Part shown: in pieces, positions 17,101 through 25,765 of the stretch
Numbering within the stretch: position 1 is the stretch's first letter
Layout of the letters: each line of letters begins with the position of its first letter
Assembly: GCF_904846345.1 (NCBI RefSeq)
Contig: NZ_CAJHAJ010000003.1
Span: 124,001 to 188,000 of the forward strand
Origin: Psychrobacter maritimus
GTDB lineage: Bacteria; Pseudomonadota; Gammaproteobacteria; Pseudomonadales; Moraxellaceae
Length of the DNA: 64,000 bases
Direction of reading: 5' to 3'
Position numbers and translations under genes: made by a program
The notes under the pieces: model-generated
What the model saw: the letters and a program-made list of their open reading frames with translations, nothing else
The model's database searches: none
What the model was told of the DNA's origin: nothing

Positions 17101-17721
17101 ATGATTGGATTGATTAGCGGACAGGTGCAGTATTTGATGGCGCCGACTGCCTGTGTCATGACCACCTCTGGCGTAGGCTACGATATAGAGCTACCGCTAC
17201 CGTCGTTTTGCCAGTTGCGCCTTAATGAGCAGGCGAGTATTTGGACGCATTTTCATGTGCGTGAAGATGCGCAGCTGCTTTATGGTTTTATTGACCGTAA
17301 AGAGCGTGATGTCTTTCGCCAGTTGATTAAAATCAATGGTGTTGGGGCAAAAATGGCATTGGCTATGCTGTCTGCGATGTCGGCTGCTGAGCTAAAAATG
17401 CATGTCGAGCAAGAATCAGAGACGGCATTGACGCGGATTCCAGGTATTGGTAAAAAAACAGCGCAGCGTTTATTGATTGAGCTAAAAGATAAGCTAAAAA
17501 ATATTGAGGTTGATAGTAGTAATTTAGAGTTTGCGATTCAGCCTGCGCCCATTTCTGCTGAAGGCAGTATCATCGCTGAGGTGGAAGGCGCGTTAATTAG
17601 CTTGGGTTATAAAGAAAGAGAGGCGCAGCAAGCGATTAAAGCCGCTAAGAGTAATGGCGCTACCTTTGCAGATACGCAAAGCTTGCTAAAAGCCACCTTG
17701 CAACAGCTATCTGGCTTTTAA
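17101..17721 (+). CDS. ruvA: Holliday junction branch migration protein RuvA
   Basis: RuvA tetramers bind four-way junctions and load RuvB. The product has an N-terminal OB fold, helix-hairpin-helix motifs at about 70-135 (INGVGAKMALAML and IPGIGKKTAQRLL), and a C-terminal domain III (about 160-206) that contacts RuvB. Two adjacent ATG codons exist (17098, 17101). I choose the second because AAAGGTGG is then at normal spacing and homologues start MIG; this gives 206 residues. A hairpin terminator separates it from ruvB, so the two may not form one simple operon. Confidence 0.95.
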   Translation: MIGLISGQVQYLMAPTACVMTTSGVGYDIELPLPSFCQLRLNEQASIWTHFHVREDAQLLYGFIDRKERDVFRQLIKINGVGAKMALAMLSAMSAAELKMHVEQESETALTRIPGIGKKTAQRLLIELKDKLKNIEVDSSNLEFAIQPAPISAEGSIIAEVEGALISLGYKEREAQQAIKAAKSNGATFADTQSLLKATLQQLSGF

Positions 17722-17767
17722 GTAATGTGAGCGCGTTATTCTATAGTATCAATAAGTCTTCAACAGA

Positions 17768-17800
17768 TAAGCGACATTCATTGTCGCTTATTTTCGTTTT
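17768..17800 (+). terminator. Intrinsic terminator between ruvA and ruvB
   Basis: TAAGCGACA pairs with TGTCGCTTA around a 5-nt loop, followed by TTTTCGTTTT. Confidence 0.7.
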
Positions 17801-17909
17801 AGGCTGTGTTTTTTTGACTAGCTGCTTTATGATGTTTTGCATGACTTATACGCAGCGTTTGGTTATGCTGTTTATTACCTAGTCTTTTAAAAATAATTAT
17901 TTTAATAAA

Positions 17910-18905
17910 ATGATAAAACCTATGATGCAAGATCGTTTGATTAATCCGTTAGAAGGGGCAGGTGATGCGCCTGACTCTAATATTCGACCGGCATTATTGG
18001 CTGAATATATCGGTCAGCCGGTGGTGCGTGAGCAGATGGAAGTGTTCATTAGCGCTGCCAGAGGCCGTAACGAGCCGTTGGATCATACCCTTATCTTTGG
18101 TCCACCGGGCTTAGGGAAGACAACCCTTGCCAATATCATTGCTCGTGAGATGGGCGGCAATCTGCGCTCAACATCAGGGCCAGTGCTTGAGCGTCCAGGT
18201 GATTTAGCCGCCATGCTGACCAATTTAGAAGAAGGTGATGTACTCTTTATCGATGAAATCCATCGCTTGAGCTCTGTTATTGAAGAGATCCTTTATCCAG
18301 CGATGGAAGATTTTCAGCTCGATATTATGATTGGTGAAGGGCCGGCAGCGCGTTCTATCAAGCTTGATTTACCACCGTTTACCTTGGTCGCAGCCACCAC
18401 ACGAGCAGGGCTGTTAACCTCACCATTACGTGATCGTTTTGGGATTGTGCAGCGCTTAGAGTTTTATAATATCGCTGACCTGACAACGATTGTTAGCCGT
18501 GCCGCGCGTTTAATGCGCGTGCCAATGAGTGAAGATGGTGCGGTAGAGATTGCTCGCCGTGCGCGTGGTACGCCAAGGATTGCCAATCGATTATTACGTC
18601 GCGTGCGTGATTATGCGCAGGTGAGAGGCGACGGTAGTATCAATGGCGCGATAGCCGGTAGTGCGCTCGATATGCTGGCCGTAGATAGACGTGGGCTTGA
18701 TCATTTAGACAGACGTTATATTGAGATATTGCATGAGCGTTTCGATGGTGGTCCAGCAGGGGTTGAAGCAGTGGCAGCAGCCATGGCTGAGGATCGCGGT
18801 ACGCTAGAGGATGTGATTGAGCCGTATTTGATTCAGCAAGGCTATGTACTGCGTACGGCGCGTGGTCGGGTATTGACGCAAATGGCGATTGATCAGATGT
18901 TATAG
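17910..18905 (+). CDS. ruvB: Holliday junction helicase RuvB
   Basis: RuvB is the AAA+ hexameric motor that drives branch migration with RuvA. The 331-residue product has [12 protein letters not shown] at the start of the AAA+ domain, Walker [10 protein letters not shown], Walker [11 protein letters not shown], sensor 1 [10 protein letters not shown], the arginine finger segment PLRDRFG, and a C-terminal winged helix ([10 protein letters not shown]). No clear ribosome site precedes ATG 17910; ATG 17922 or 17925 are alternatives. The dispersed repeat copy B begins immediately after its stop codon. Confidence 0.96.
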   Translation: MIKPMMQDRLINPLEGAGDAPDSNIRPALLAEYIGQPVVREQMEVFISAARGRNEPLDHTLIFGPPGLGKTTLANIIAREMGGNLRSTSGPVLERPGDLAAMLTNLEEGDVLFIDEIHRLSSVIEEILYPAMEDFQLDIMIGEGPAARSIKLDLPPFTLVAATTRAGLLTSPLRDRFGIVQRLEFYNIADLTTIVSRAARLMRVPMSEDGAVEIARRARGTPRIANRLLRRVRDYAQVRGDGSINGAIAGSALDMLAVDRRGLDHLDRRYIEILHERFDGGPAGVEAVAAAMAEDRGTLEDVIEPYLIQQGYVLRTARGRVLTQMAIDQML

Positions 18906-18906
18906 A

Positions 18907-19054
18907 ATAGTCAATTCAAAACGCACGAGGTATATCTTTAATAGCATTGTGCAGGTATAAATTTTTCTCGCTTGCTGTGTGCTTTGCACTCCCGAGGCTT
19001 TGAAAAATTCATACCTGCAGCCTCGCATTTGCTTCAAAATAAATGAACCATATT
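18907..19054. repeat. 148-bp palindromic dispersed repeat, copy B
   Basis: The unit has the same length and layout as copy A at 155-302. It begins ATAGTCAATTCAA, shares the core GCTTGCTGTGTGCTTTGCAC and GAGGCTTTGAAAAATT, and ends AACCATATT. Its central arms are GCAGGTAT (18951-18958) and ATACCTGC (19011-19018). These arms differ in sequence from copy A yet stay complementary, which suggests selection for, or a mechanism generating, the stem. It lies between ruvB and a terminator. Confidence 0.7.
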
Positions 19055-19060
19055 AAAACC

Positions 19061-19110
19061 AAAAATGCGTCTGCGTTTAATTAGAAAATTAAACGCAGAC
19101 GCATTTTTTT
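19061..19110. terminator. Bidirectional intrinsic terminator
   Basis: AAAATGCGTCTGCGTTTAA pairs with TTAAACGCAGACGCATTTT (19-bp arms, 8-nt loop), with A and T tracts on either side. It serves ruvB (+) and the FAD oxidase gene (-). Confidence 0.92.
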
Positions 19111-19131
19111 ACTTTGATTTTAATAAGCTTA

Positions 19132-20568
19132 TTAAATAGTCGGTAACGTTTCAGGCCATATCTTGCCGGGATTTAAAATATTCTTAGGGTCAAGCGCTGA
19201 CTTAATGGCTTGCATCAACACTAAGGCATTACCGTGCTCTTGCTGCATATATTTTTGCTTGCCTTGTCCAATACCGTGCTCACCGGTACAGGTGCCATCC
19301 ATCTCAATCGCACGGCTGGCAAGGCGGCTGATGATACCGTCAGCTGTGGCGATTTCTTCAGGATTGTTGGTATCGACCAATAATAAAACATGAAAATTAC
19401 CATCGCCAACGTGACCGACAATAGGCCCAATCATGCCAGATGCTTCGATATCTTTTGCTGTCTCACTGACGCATTCTGCCAAGCGTGAAATGGGCACGCA
19501 GGCATCGGTGGATAAAGCACTGGCTTCAGGTCTGAGAGCTGAGCTGGCATGATAGGCGTTATGCCGTGCTTGCCACAAACGTTTACGTTCGGCTTCGTTG
19601 GTATCCCAAGCAAAATCCGTACCGCCAAACTCTTCGATGATATCGGTAAAGATTTGCACTTGCTCAGCGACGCTGGCTTCTGTGCCATGAAACTCTACAA
19701 ATAGCGTAGGTGTCTCAGTGAGATTGAGGTTGGCGTATTGATTACAGGCTTTAATTTGCATCGCATCGAGCAGCTCGATACGGGCAATGGGCAAGCACAT
19801 TTGAATGGTCAACATCACCGCCTGACAAGCATCCTCAATCGTTGGGAAGTGACAGATGCCGCTACCAATACACTCACTAATACCAAATAACTTGAGCGTG
19901 ACTTCGGTGACGATACCAAGCGTACCTTCTGAACCGATCATCAATCGCGTCAAATCATAACCAGCGGCAGACTTTTTGGCACGGGTGCCGGTGCGGACAA
20001 TCTCTCCGCTTGCGGTAACGACTTCAAGTGCAAGTACCACATCTTTCATGGTGCCATAGCGGACAGCATTAGTGCCTGAGGCGCGAGTAGCGACCATACC
20101 GCCAATACTGGCATTGGCACCGGGGTCTATCGGAAAGAACAAGCCGGTATCACGTAAATAATGGTTAAGTTGCTCACGTGTGACTCCAGGTTGTACGGTA
20201 ACGGTCAGGTCTTCATTATTAACCTGCAATATCGTATCCATCGCATGCATATCGATACACAGCCCGCCATAAGGCGCATTTAATTGACCTTCTAAGGATG
20301 AGCCAATACCAAAGGCAATGACTGGCATCTGATACTGATTGCAAATCTCAACCGCAGCAGCAACCTCGTGTTTATCCTGTACTGTTAATACCGCATCGGG
20401 TGGCTGATTGGCAAGCCACGTCATGGTATGACCATGCTGCTCACGTATTGTGGTATTGGTGCTCAGTTGTTTGCCAAAGCGTGTTTGCAAAGCGGCAATA
20501 GCATCACTATGATTTGGTTTGACTGAATCATGAGGCTTGGAAGGTGATGTAGATGATATGGTCGACAT
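19132..20568 (-). CDS. FAD-binding oxidoreductase, D-lactate/glycolate dehydrogenase family
   Basis: This is a GlcD/Dld-type flavoenzyme that probably oxidises a 2-hydroxy acid such as D-lactate and passes electrons to the respiratory chain. It has a PCMH-type FAD-binding domain (about 30-220) with FGIGSSLEGQ, DPGANASIGGMVATRASG and GSEGTLGIVTEV, and a C-terminal FAD-oxidase domain with GHVGDGNFH, GTCTGEHGIGQGK and NPGKIWP. I take ATG 20568, preceded by GGAG, giving 478 residues; an ATG five codons earlier overlaps that ribosome site. The family resemblance is closest to mitochondrial-type D-lactate dehydrogenase, but the substrate cannot be settled. No glcE or glcF neighbours are present. 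Confidence 0.88.
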   Translation of the reverse strand: MSTISSTSPSKPHDSVKPNHSDAIAALQTRFGKQLSTNTTIREQHGHTMTWLANQPPDAVLTVQDKHEVAAAVEICNQYQMPVIAFGIGSSLEGQLNAPYGGLCIDMHAMDTILQVNNEDLTVTVQPGVTREQLNHYLRDTGLFFPIDPGANASIGGMVATRASGTNAVRYGTMKDVVLALEVVTASGEIVRTGTRAKKSAAGYDLTRLMIGSEGTLGIVTEVTLKLFGISECIGSGICHFPTIEDACQAVMLTIQMCLPIARIELLDAMQIKACNQYANLNLTETPTLFVEFHGTEASVAEQVQIFTDIIEEFGGTDFAWDTNEAERKRLWQARHNAYHASSALRPEASALSTDACVPISRLAECVSETAKDIEASGMIGPIVGHVGDGNFHVLLLVDTNNPEEIATADGIISRLASRAIEMDGTCTGEHGIGQGKQKYMQQEHGNALVLMQAIKSALDPKNILNPGKIWPETLPTI

Positions 20569-20633
20569 AGGTAAATTCTCCATATAAGACGTATTTTAAC
20601 TGACTAAACAAGCTGTCAGATAAGATAAAAGTT

Positions 20634-20690
20634 TAAGCTCTAATTCCTTTTGATTGTCGTTAAAGGACAATCAAAAGGAATTAGAGCTTA
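20634..20690. repeat. Perfect 25-bp inverted repeat, loop GTTAAAG
   Basis: The left arm (20634-20658) starts TAAGCTCTAATTCC and the right arm (20666-20690) is its exact complement. The loop is GTTAAAG. It lies between ubiB and the FAD oxidase, both on the minus strand. It may end the ubiB transcript, but the following T tract (read on minus) is weak. A 17-bp perfect hairpin with loop GTTAAAA at 62064-62104 is similar in design. Confidence 0.8.
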
Positions 20691-20754
20691 TTAAATTAAG
20701 ATTTAATTTTTATAACTATTAATGAGTATTCACAGCCATTAAAAAATCAGCAAT

Positions 20755-22413
20755 CTAAGCTAGAACCCGCCAAATAACGACAATCATAGCCAATAAATAA
20801 AAGATAGGTGCAAACCAACCGACTTGTGTAGCGATGGCAATAAACACGGCAAAACCTGACAGCGCTAGCCAATCACGGCGACGATCATTGAGCATGTCAG
20901 CGCGTATCTGTTGTATTTCTCGCAGCTGACTGTCTTGGCGCGACCCTTGTGAGGCAAGGCTTTGTAGACCTTGATCTAGTAGCTTAGGAATATCAGTCGT
21001 TGATAATAAAATCTCTGGCAACTGCTGGCGTAAGTGTTGCAAGTTACGCATCGGATCGAGCTGCTCTTTAATCCAGCTACTTAAAATGGGCTTAGCAAGT
21101 GACCAGATATCAAGATCAGGATATAAATCACGACCAAGTCCTTCGACATGCACCAAAGTTTTAAGTAGCAGCATTAATTGTGGCGGAATACTCATATGAT
21201 GGCGACGCGCGATATCTAAAATCTGCATCAACACACCAGCAAAGTCGATATCATTAATAGATTTTTGTAGCATTGGACCGACAGTGCGTTTCATATCGCG
21301 CATCAAAGCATGCTTATCGGTATTGGGCGGTATCCAACCCGCTCGGCTGACGATATCAACCATCGCCGTAAAGTTATTATTCATTACCGCCAAAAGCATG
21401 CGCGCGACAATAAGCTGGTCGTCTTTTGATAGCGTACCCATAATGGCGCAATCAAGGCCGATATAGCGCGGCTCATGACCCAAGTCAACCGCTGCCATAT
21501 TTGCAGTGAGCGTTTTAACCGGCGGCGTTTCTACAAAGACATTACCCGGATGCATATCGGCATGGAAAAAGTTATCGCGAAATACTTGGGTGAAAAATAT
21601 CGTTAAGCCTTTTTCTGCCAGTGCTGCACGGTCATAACCAAGCTTATCAAATACCTCAACTTGCGAGATAGGGACGCCTTGAATACGCTCCATCACCATG
21701 ACGTTTTTGGCCGCATCATAGACTTCAGGCACATACATCAGTGCTGAACCCAAGAAGTTATTACGCATCTGCGTGGTATTGTCTGCTTCTAAGGTCAAAT
21801 CCAATTCATTAAGCATCACTTGGCGATAGTCTTCGACAATATCAACGATATGGATGGCACGCGCCGCTTCGATACGCGCCGATGCCCAATTGGCAAGCTC
21901 ACGTAGTAGCTCAAAGTCTGCAACGATGGTGGTGCGAATATCAGGGCGAACGACCTTTACCACCACTTCACGACCATCGTGCAGAGCCGCCGTATGTACT
22001 TGGGCGATAGAGGCTGCTGCTAACGGTTTAACGTCAAAGCGGGCAAATAGCGTGGCGATAGATTGACCAAGCCCATGTTTCGGGTCTTGGATTTGGGCAA
22101 TAGCAACGTCGGAGTCGAAAGGCTTGACCTTATCTTGCAGCTGCACCAATTGCTCGATAATCTCAGGCGGCACCAAATCGCGACGCGTCGAGAGCAGTTG
22201 TCCCAGTTTCAAAAATAACGTACCCATATCTTCAAGCGCATACTTTATGGCATTGGGCTGATGTTTTTTACCCCAAGCAGCTGGATGCAAGCGAATTAAA
22301 CGCGCTAAAGGTTGCAGCTGCGGCGCTTCTTCGACAGACAGATGGGTATCAATGCGATAAGCGGCGGCAATACGCCAAAGTTCAAATAAACGGGCGCGAT
22401 GGGATAGTAGCAT
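20755..22413 (-). CDS. ubiB: Ubiquinone biosynthesis ABC1/UbiB kinase-like protein
   Basis: UbiB is an atypical kinase-like ATPase required for ubiquinone synthesis, thought to help extract lipid intermediates from the membrane for the Ubi complex. The 552-residue product shows the family KxGQ motif (LFLKLGQLLSTRRD, about 70-80), the Ala-rich loop AAASIAQVH, kinase-like FHADMHPGN and LDCAIMG segments, and two C-terminal membrane helices (about 510-550). Length equals the Escherichia coli protein. It is last in a ubiE-ubiJ-ubiB run on the minus strand, the usual proteobacterial order. Confidence 0.94.
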   Translation of the reverse strand: MLLSHRARLFELWRIAAAYRIDTHLSVEEAPQLQPLARLIRLHPAAWGKKHQPNAIKYALEDMGTLFLKLGQLLSTRRDLVPPEIIEQLVQLQDKVKPFDSDVAIAQIQDPKHGLGQSIATLFARFDVKPLAAASIAQVHTAALHDGREVVVKVVRPDIRTTIVADFELLRELANWASARIEAARAIHIVDIVEDYRQVMLNELDLTLEADNTTQMRNNFLGSALMYVPEVYDAAKNVMVMERIQGVPISQVEVFDKLGYDRAALAEKGLTIFFTQVFRDNFFHADMHPGNVFVETPPVKTLTANMAAVDLGHEPRYIGLDCAIMGTLSKDDQLIVARMLLAVMNNNFTAMVDIVSRAGWIPPNTDKHALMRDMKRTVGPMLQKSINDIDFAGVLMQILDIARRHHMSIPPQLMLLLKTLVHVEGLGRDLYPDLDIWSLAKPILSSWIKEQLDPMRNLQHLRQQLPEILLSTTDIPKLLDQGLQSLASQGSRQDSQLREIQQIRADMLNDRRRDWLALSGFAVFIAIATQVGWFAPIFYLLAMIVVIWRVLA

Positions 22414-22518
22414 GGGATATAGGTACTCTAAAAATTCGAAAATAGGCTAGATATTGTATTTTTCATAACAGTAGATGTTTATAGAGAGCATTTAAACAAT
22501 CTTAGCATCTACGTATTA

Positions 22519-23214
22519 TTATCTATTATTGCTTAAACGTGCTTGCTCATCTTTGATAGCAGCGAGCTTAGCTTCTTCTCGCTCAATGTCAGCACGCAGT
22601 TTTAATAACTGCTGTTTTAGATCATTGACTTCGGCGGCTTCCATCTGGTCAGGAGCAACATTACCGGCTACATCATTGGCCCAGTCGCTGACATCATTAA
22701 AGGCACGTTTGGCGCTATGACGCCAGCTGCCTTTTAGCTGCGAGATGAGAAGATGCAGTTGGCTGGCCATCGGTTTACCAATAAAGGGCTCAAGCTGTCC
22801 TGCGACATCAGGGTCAAAACCTGCGACCAGTTGTTTAAGTTGCATCAGCACTTTGTAATCACCTGCGATAGGCAAGTTGCCCTCAGTGCCGCGCATCAGG
22901 TTGAGCAGTTGGGCAGGGTTATCAACGGTAATGATGCAGTCTGGACGACTATGGCCAAGACGCGCACGCTCTAAGCTGGCCTTTTGGCGCTCATTCATAT
23001 TGCCGCTTGGCTCAAACACACTCTCAGTCATGACCGGCTCAAAGCGCAAACGCTCATCGGTAAATAAGACGTCCAAATTCACTTCAGGCGTGCCCATATT
23101 TAGACGCAGCACTTTGCCCGCAAGCGGTGCCAGCCCAGCTTTGGTAATCTCATCGCTGGCAATGGCGATATTAATCAGCTTTTCGGCACCCGCCAAAAGT
23201 AATACAGTCAGCAT
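22519..23214 (-). CDS. ubiJ: Ubiquinone biosynthesis accessory factor UbiJ
   Basis: UbiJ binds ubiquinone intermediates through an SCP2 lipid-binding domain and organises the soluble Ubi complex with UbiK. The 232-residue product (from ATG 23214, preceded by GAGAG) has an SCP2-like N-terminal part (GKVLRLNMG, VNLDVLFTDERL, then DCIITVDNPAQLLNLMRG) and a charged C-terminal coiled coil (about 180-232, NDLKQQLLKLRADIEREEAKL). A longer frame opens with TTG at 23289 and another ATG is at 23244; both lack a good ribosome site. Placement between ubiE and ubiB supports the name. Confidence 0.85.
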   Translation of the reverse strand: MLTVLLLAGAEKLINIAIASDEITKAGLAPLAGKVLRLNMGTPEVNLDVLFTDERLRFEPVMTESVFEPSGNMNERQKASLERARLGHSRPDCIITVDNPAQLLNLMRGTEGNLPIAGDYKVLMQLKQLVAGFDPDVAGQLEPFIGKPMASQLHLLISQLKGSWRHSAKRAFNDVSDWANDVAGNVAPDQMEAAEVNDLKQQLLKLRADIEREEAKLAAIKDEQARLSNNR

Positions 23215-23378
23215 AAGGCTCTCGCATGTTTGGTTGAGCGCCATAAGCGTGGCGCATATTTCAATATTGGCTGTTATGACGATTATCAAACGCCTGCCTA
23301 ATAGCAGACGTTTTTACATTATAAACAAGCTTGTATAACCAGCTTTTATCACTAGACATTAAGCATAAACAAGCGTGT

Positions 23379-24506
23379 TTATGCTTTAAAGCCGCGATGA
23401 ACAGCGACGATACCAGCAGTCAAGTTATGATAATCGCAATTTTCAAAGCCTGCTTGTTGCATCATCTGTTTAAGCGTCTGCTGATCAGGATGCATACGAA
23501 TCGATTCTGCCAAGTATTGATAGCTTTCTGCATCATTGGCAATCAGCTTGCCCATAATTGGCAAAGCAGTAAATGAATACAAATCATAAGCTTTTGATAA
23601 AGGCTCAAAGACAGGTTTTGAGAATTCTAAAATCAATAAGCGACCGCCTGGCTTTAGCACACGGTACATAGATTTTAGGGCCGCGTCTTTGTCTGTGACA
23701 TTACGCAGACCAAAGCTGATAGTCACTAAATCAAAGCTTTCATCATCGAATGGCGCCAATGTTTCAGCGTTTGCTAAGACAAAATCAACGTTATTACAGC
23801 CGGCATTAATCAAGCGCTCACGACCGACTTCTAACATCGCCGCATTGATGTCTGATAACACCACATGACCATTGCGACCGACTTCACGGCTGAATACCTT
23901 AGCCAAATCGCCCGTACCGCCAGCGATATCAAGCACATGCTGACCGGCACGTACGCCTGATAAGCTAATCGCATAACGCTTCCATAAACGATGAATACCA
24001 AATGACATTAAGTCATTCATAATGTCGTATTTTTTGGCAACTGAGGTAAAGACATCAGCAACGCGCGCTTGCTTTTCAGCTTTATTGACCGTTTTATAAC
24101 CAAAATGGGTTTGCTCATTACCATCAGTATCAGGCGTATGCGGGTTATTGATGTCATCACGTTGGTTAAATAGCGTTTGTTTGGCGGTTTGTGCTTGCGC
24201 AGAAGTAGGGTTGGCGCTGTTGTTTAATGTGGCGTTAGCGTTAGCGTTGGTGGTATGGTTTGGCATAGTCGTTTGTTGACCTTGTGGGGTTCCGGTTGGT
24301 AAGTCTTGCACTTGGGTGAAGTCATTATTGTTGTTATCGACTGCGGCATTTTCATTAAGCGTCGTATTAGAAACATGGTTTTGACGCGCTTTTACTTGCG
24401 CGGTGATATTTTGATTGTTGGCGATACTGTCTTTGACCAATTTATCTTGTAGGTGACCATGAGAAGTCGCATCAGTTGCAGCATTGTTATTTGAGTTGTC
24501 AGTCAT
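23379..24506 (-). CDS. ubiE: Ubiquinone/menaquinone methyltransferase UbiE with long N-terminal extension
   Basis: UbiE is the SAM-dependent C-methyltransferase of ubiquinone (and menaquinone) synthesis. The catalytic part starts near residue 133 (THFGYKTV) and has the conserved [15 protein letters not shown], motif [13 protein letters not shown], and later [10 protein letters not shown] and [13 protein letters not shown]. At 375 residues it carries about 124 extra N-terminal residues, dominated by Asn, Thr, Gln, Asp and Ala, with no predicted signal or fold. The first ATG has TAGGAT upstream, so the extension is probably translated, but no ATG near the core start excludes it strictly. It is first in ubiE-ubiJ-ubiB. 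Confidence 0.93.
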   Translation of the reverse strand: MTDNSNNNAATDATSHGHLQDKLVKDSIANNQNITAQVKARQNHVSNTTLNENAAVDNNNNDFTQVQDLPTGTPQGQQTTMPNHTTNANANATLNNSANPTSAQAQTAKQTLFNQRDDINNPHTPDTDGNEQTHFGYKTVNKAEKQARVADVFTSVAKKYDIMNDLMSFGIHRLWKRYAISLSGVRAGQHVLDIAGGTGDLAKVFSREVGRNGHVVLSDINAAMLEVGRERLINAGCNNVDFVLANAETLAPFDDESFDLVTISFGLRNVTDKDAALKSMYRVLKPGGRLLILEFSKPVFEPLSKAYDLYSFTALPIMGKLIANDAESYQYLAESIRMHPDQQTLKQMMQQAGFENCDYHNLTAGIVAVHRGFKA

Positions 24507-24642
24507 ACGATTATCCTAATATTTGTTTTTATGATGGCGTATATAAGCGCTGTTTAAGCCTCATTTGAGCATTGTTGACTCATTATCTAAGTATAGTTTA
24601 ATCAGTAACAGCGCCGTGAGCCACGTGCATTATTTGACCCTA

Positions 24643-25353
24643 TCATACACCAAACGTTGCTGGCTTACCGCCATTATCCGTGCTGTGAACTTCGTCAATA
24701 ATCTCAAGCTCACGCTCACAAAATGGTTCGATAAAGCTGCTGACGCTTTTTAGCGGTTTCATGGCTTTAAAGCCTGCATCAATAAAGTCGTAAAGCGGTT
24801 GGAAGTTATAGCGATACGCGGCGCCTTTCGCCATTGCAAAGGCTTTTTTGAGCATAAAGGAGTTCAGATCCTTATCGGTACGATAGCAAACTTCCTTTAG
24901 GTTGTTAATTTGCACGCGGCGCTCATCTGCCTCATCGACAGCGCGGTAGGCGGCAAGCATATTCTCTTCATTAACCGCTAAATCTTGAGCAAGCAGCCAC
25001 TCAGCCAAATGTAAATCAAGCTCAATGGCTAAGATAGACGCTTGAATGCCCATGCTACCAGCTTCTAAAGAAGACTCTTTGGCAAGGCGCTCAAGTTTTT
25101 TGGCTTTAGGAAGGATGCGTCCTAATTGCTCTGCCAATACTTTAAATTCATCACCACCATACAGCTGGGTTAAGAAATAATCTGCCATTAATTGGTTTTT
25201 TGGTTGTTCAAATAGCGCGCTGTGCGTACGCTTAATACGCGCTTGTTGCCATGCTTGTACTTCTTTAAGTTTCGTATTTAAGGCGGCATCTTCATGGTGT
25301 GGCAGCGCCCAAAAATGGTTTAAGTGCTGTTGTAAATTGGCTAAAGCAGTCAT
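24643..25353 (-). CDS. Conserved hypothetical protein, possibly FFLEELY-motif family
   Basis: The product has 236 residues from ATG 25353, which follows AGGA; a TTG-initiated longer frame is less likely. It is soluble, mostly helical and acidic, with no signal peptide or membrane segment. The segment YFLTQLYGGDEF (about 55-66) resembles the motif that names the FFLEELY-motif proteins of gammaproteobacteria; this assignment is from memory and tentative. No catalytic motif is seen. It lies 136 bp upstream of ubiE on the same strand and divergent from the polyphosphate kinase gene, so cotranscription with ubiE is possible. Confidence 0.7.
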   Translation of the reverse strand: MTALANLQQHLNHFWALPHHEDAALNTKLKEVQAWQQARIKRTHSALFEQPKNQLMADYFLTQLYGGDEFKVLAEQLGRILPKAKKLERLAKESSLEAGSMGIQASILAIELDLHLAEWLLAQDLAVNEENMLAAYRAVDEADERRVQINNLKEVCYRTDKDLNSFMLKKAFAMAKGAAYRYNFQPLYDFIDAGFKAMKPLKSVSSFIEPFCERELEIIDEVHSTDNGGKPATFGV

Positions 25354-25765
25354 GGCAGGTAATCCTATAAAAAGTAAAAATAACAATCAATCAAATTGAT
25401 GGTAAAAGGGCTGAGAGGGTACTAAATTTTATACTTATAGGCAGCTATTAAAGCATGCTCGCAAGATTTTGTTCACCTTAAAAGAAAATACCGCAGAATA
25501 CAAATGCCAAACTGTTACATAGCAGGGTTATTTACTAAATTTACGCAATGCTATGATTAACTAAAATGGTGATTTTAAGCGCTGTGATAAGTGTTGTAAT
25601 CAGTATTGTAAGCAATGTTATAAAAACAAAGCACTTATAACATAGCTATGTAAATATGAAATGGCTAGGCAAAAAAATCATTCATACAGAACATCCATAA
25701 AAATTGTATAACACCGCATAACAAAGTATAAAACATTATCTAATAATAATAGAGGGAGCATGGGC
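25354..25765. other. Divergent intergenic region
   Basis: This is an AT-rich spacer of about 410 bp between the hypothetical gene (-) and the polyphosphate kinase gene (+). I see no RNA gene, strong hairpin or clear promoter. Repeated GTGATAAG/GTTGTAATC-like short motifs around 25590 are not convincing. Confidence 0.35.
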
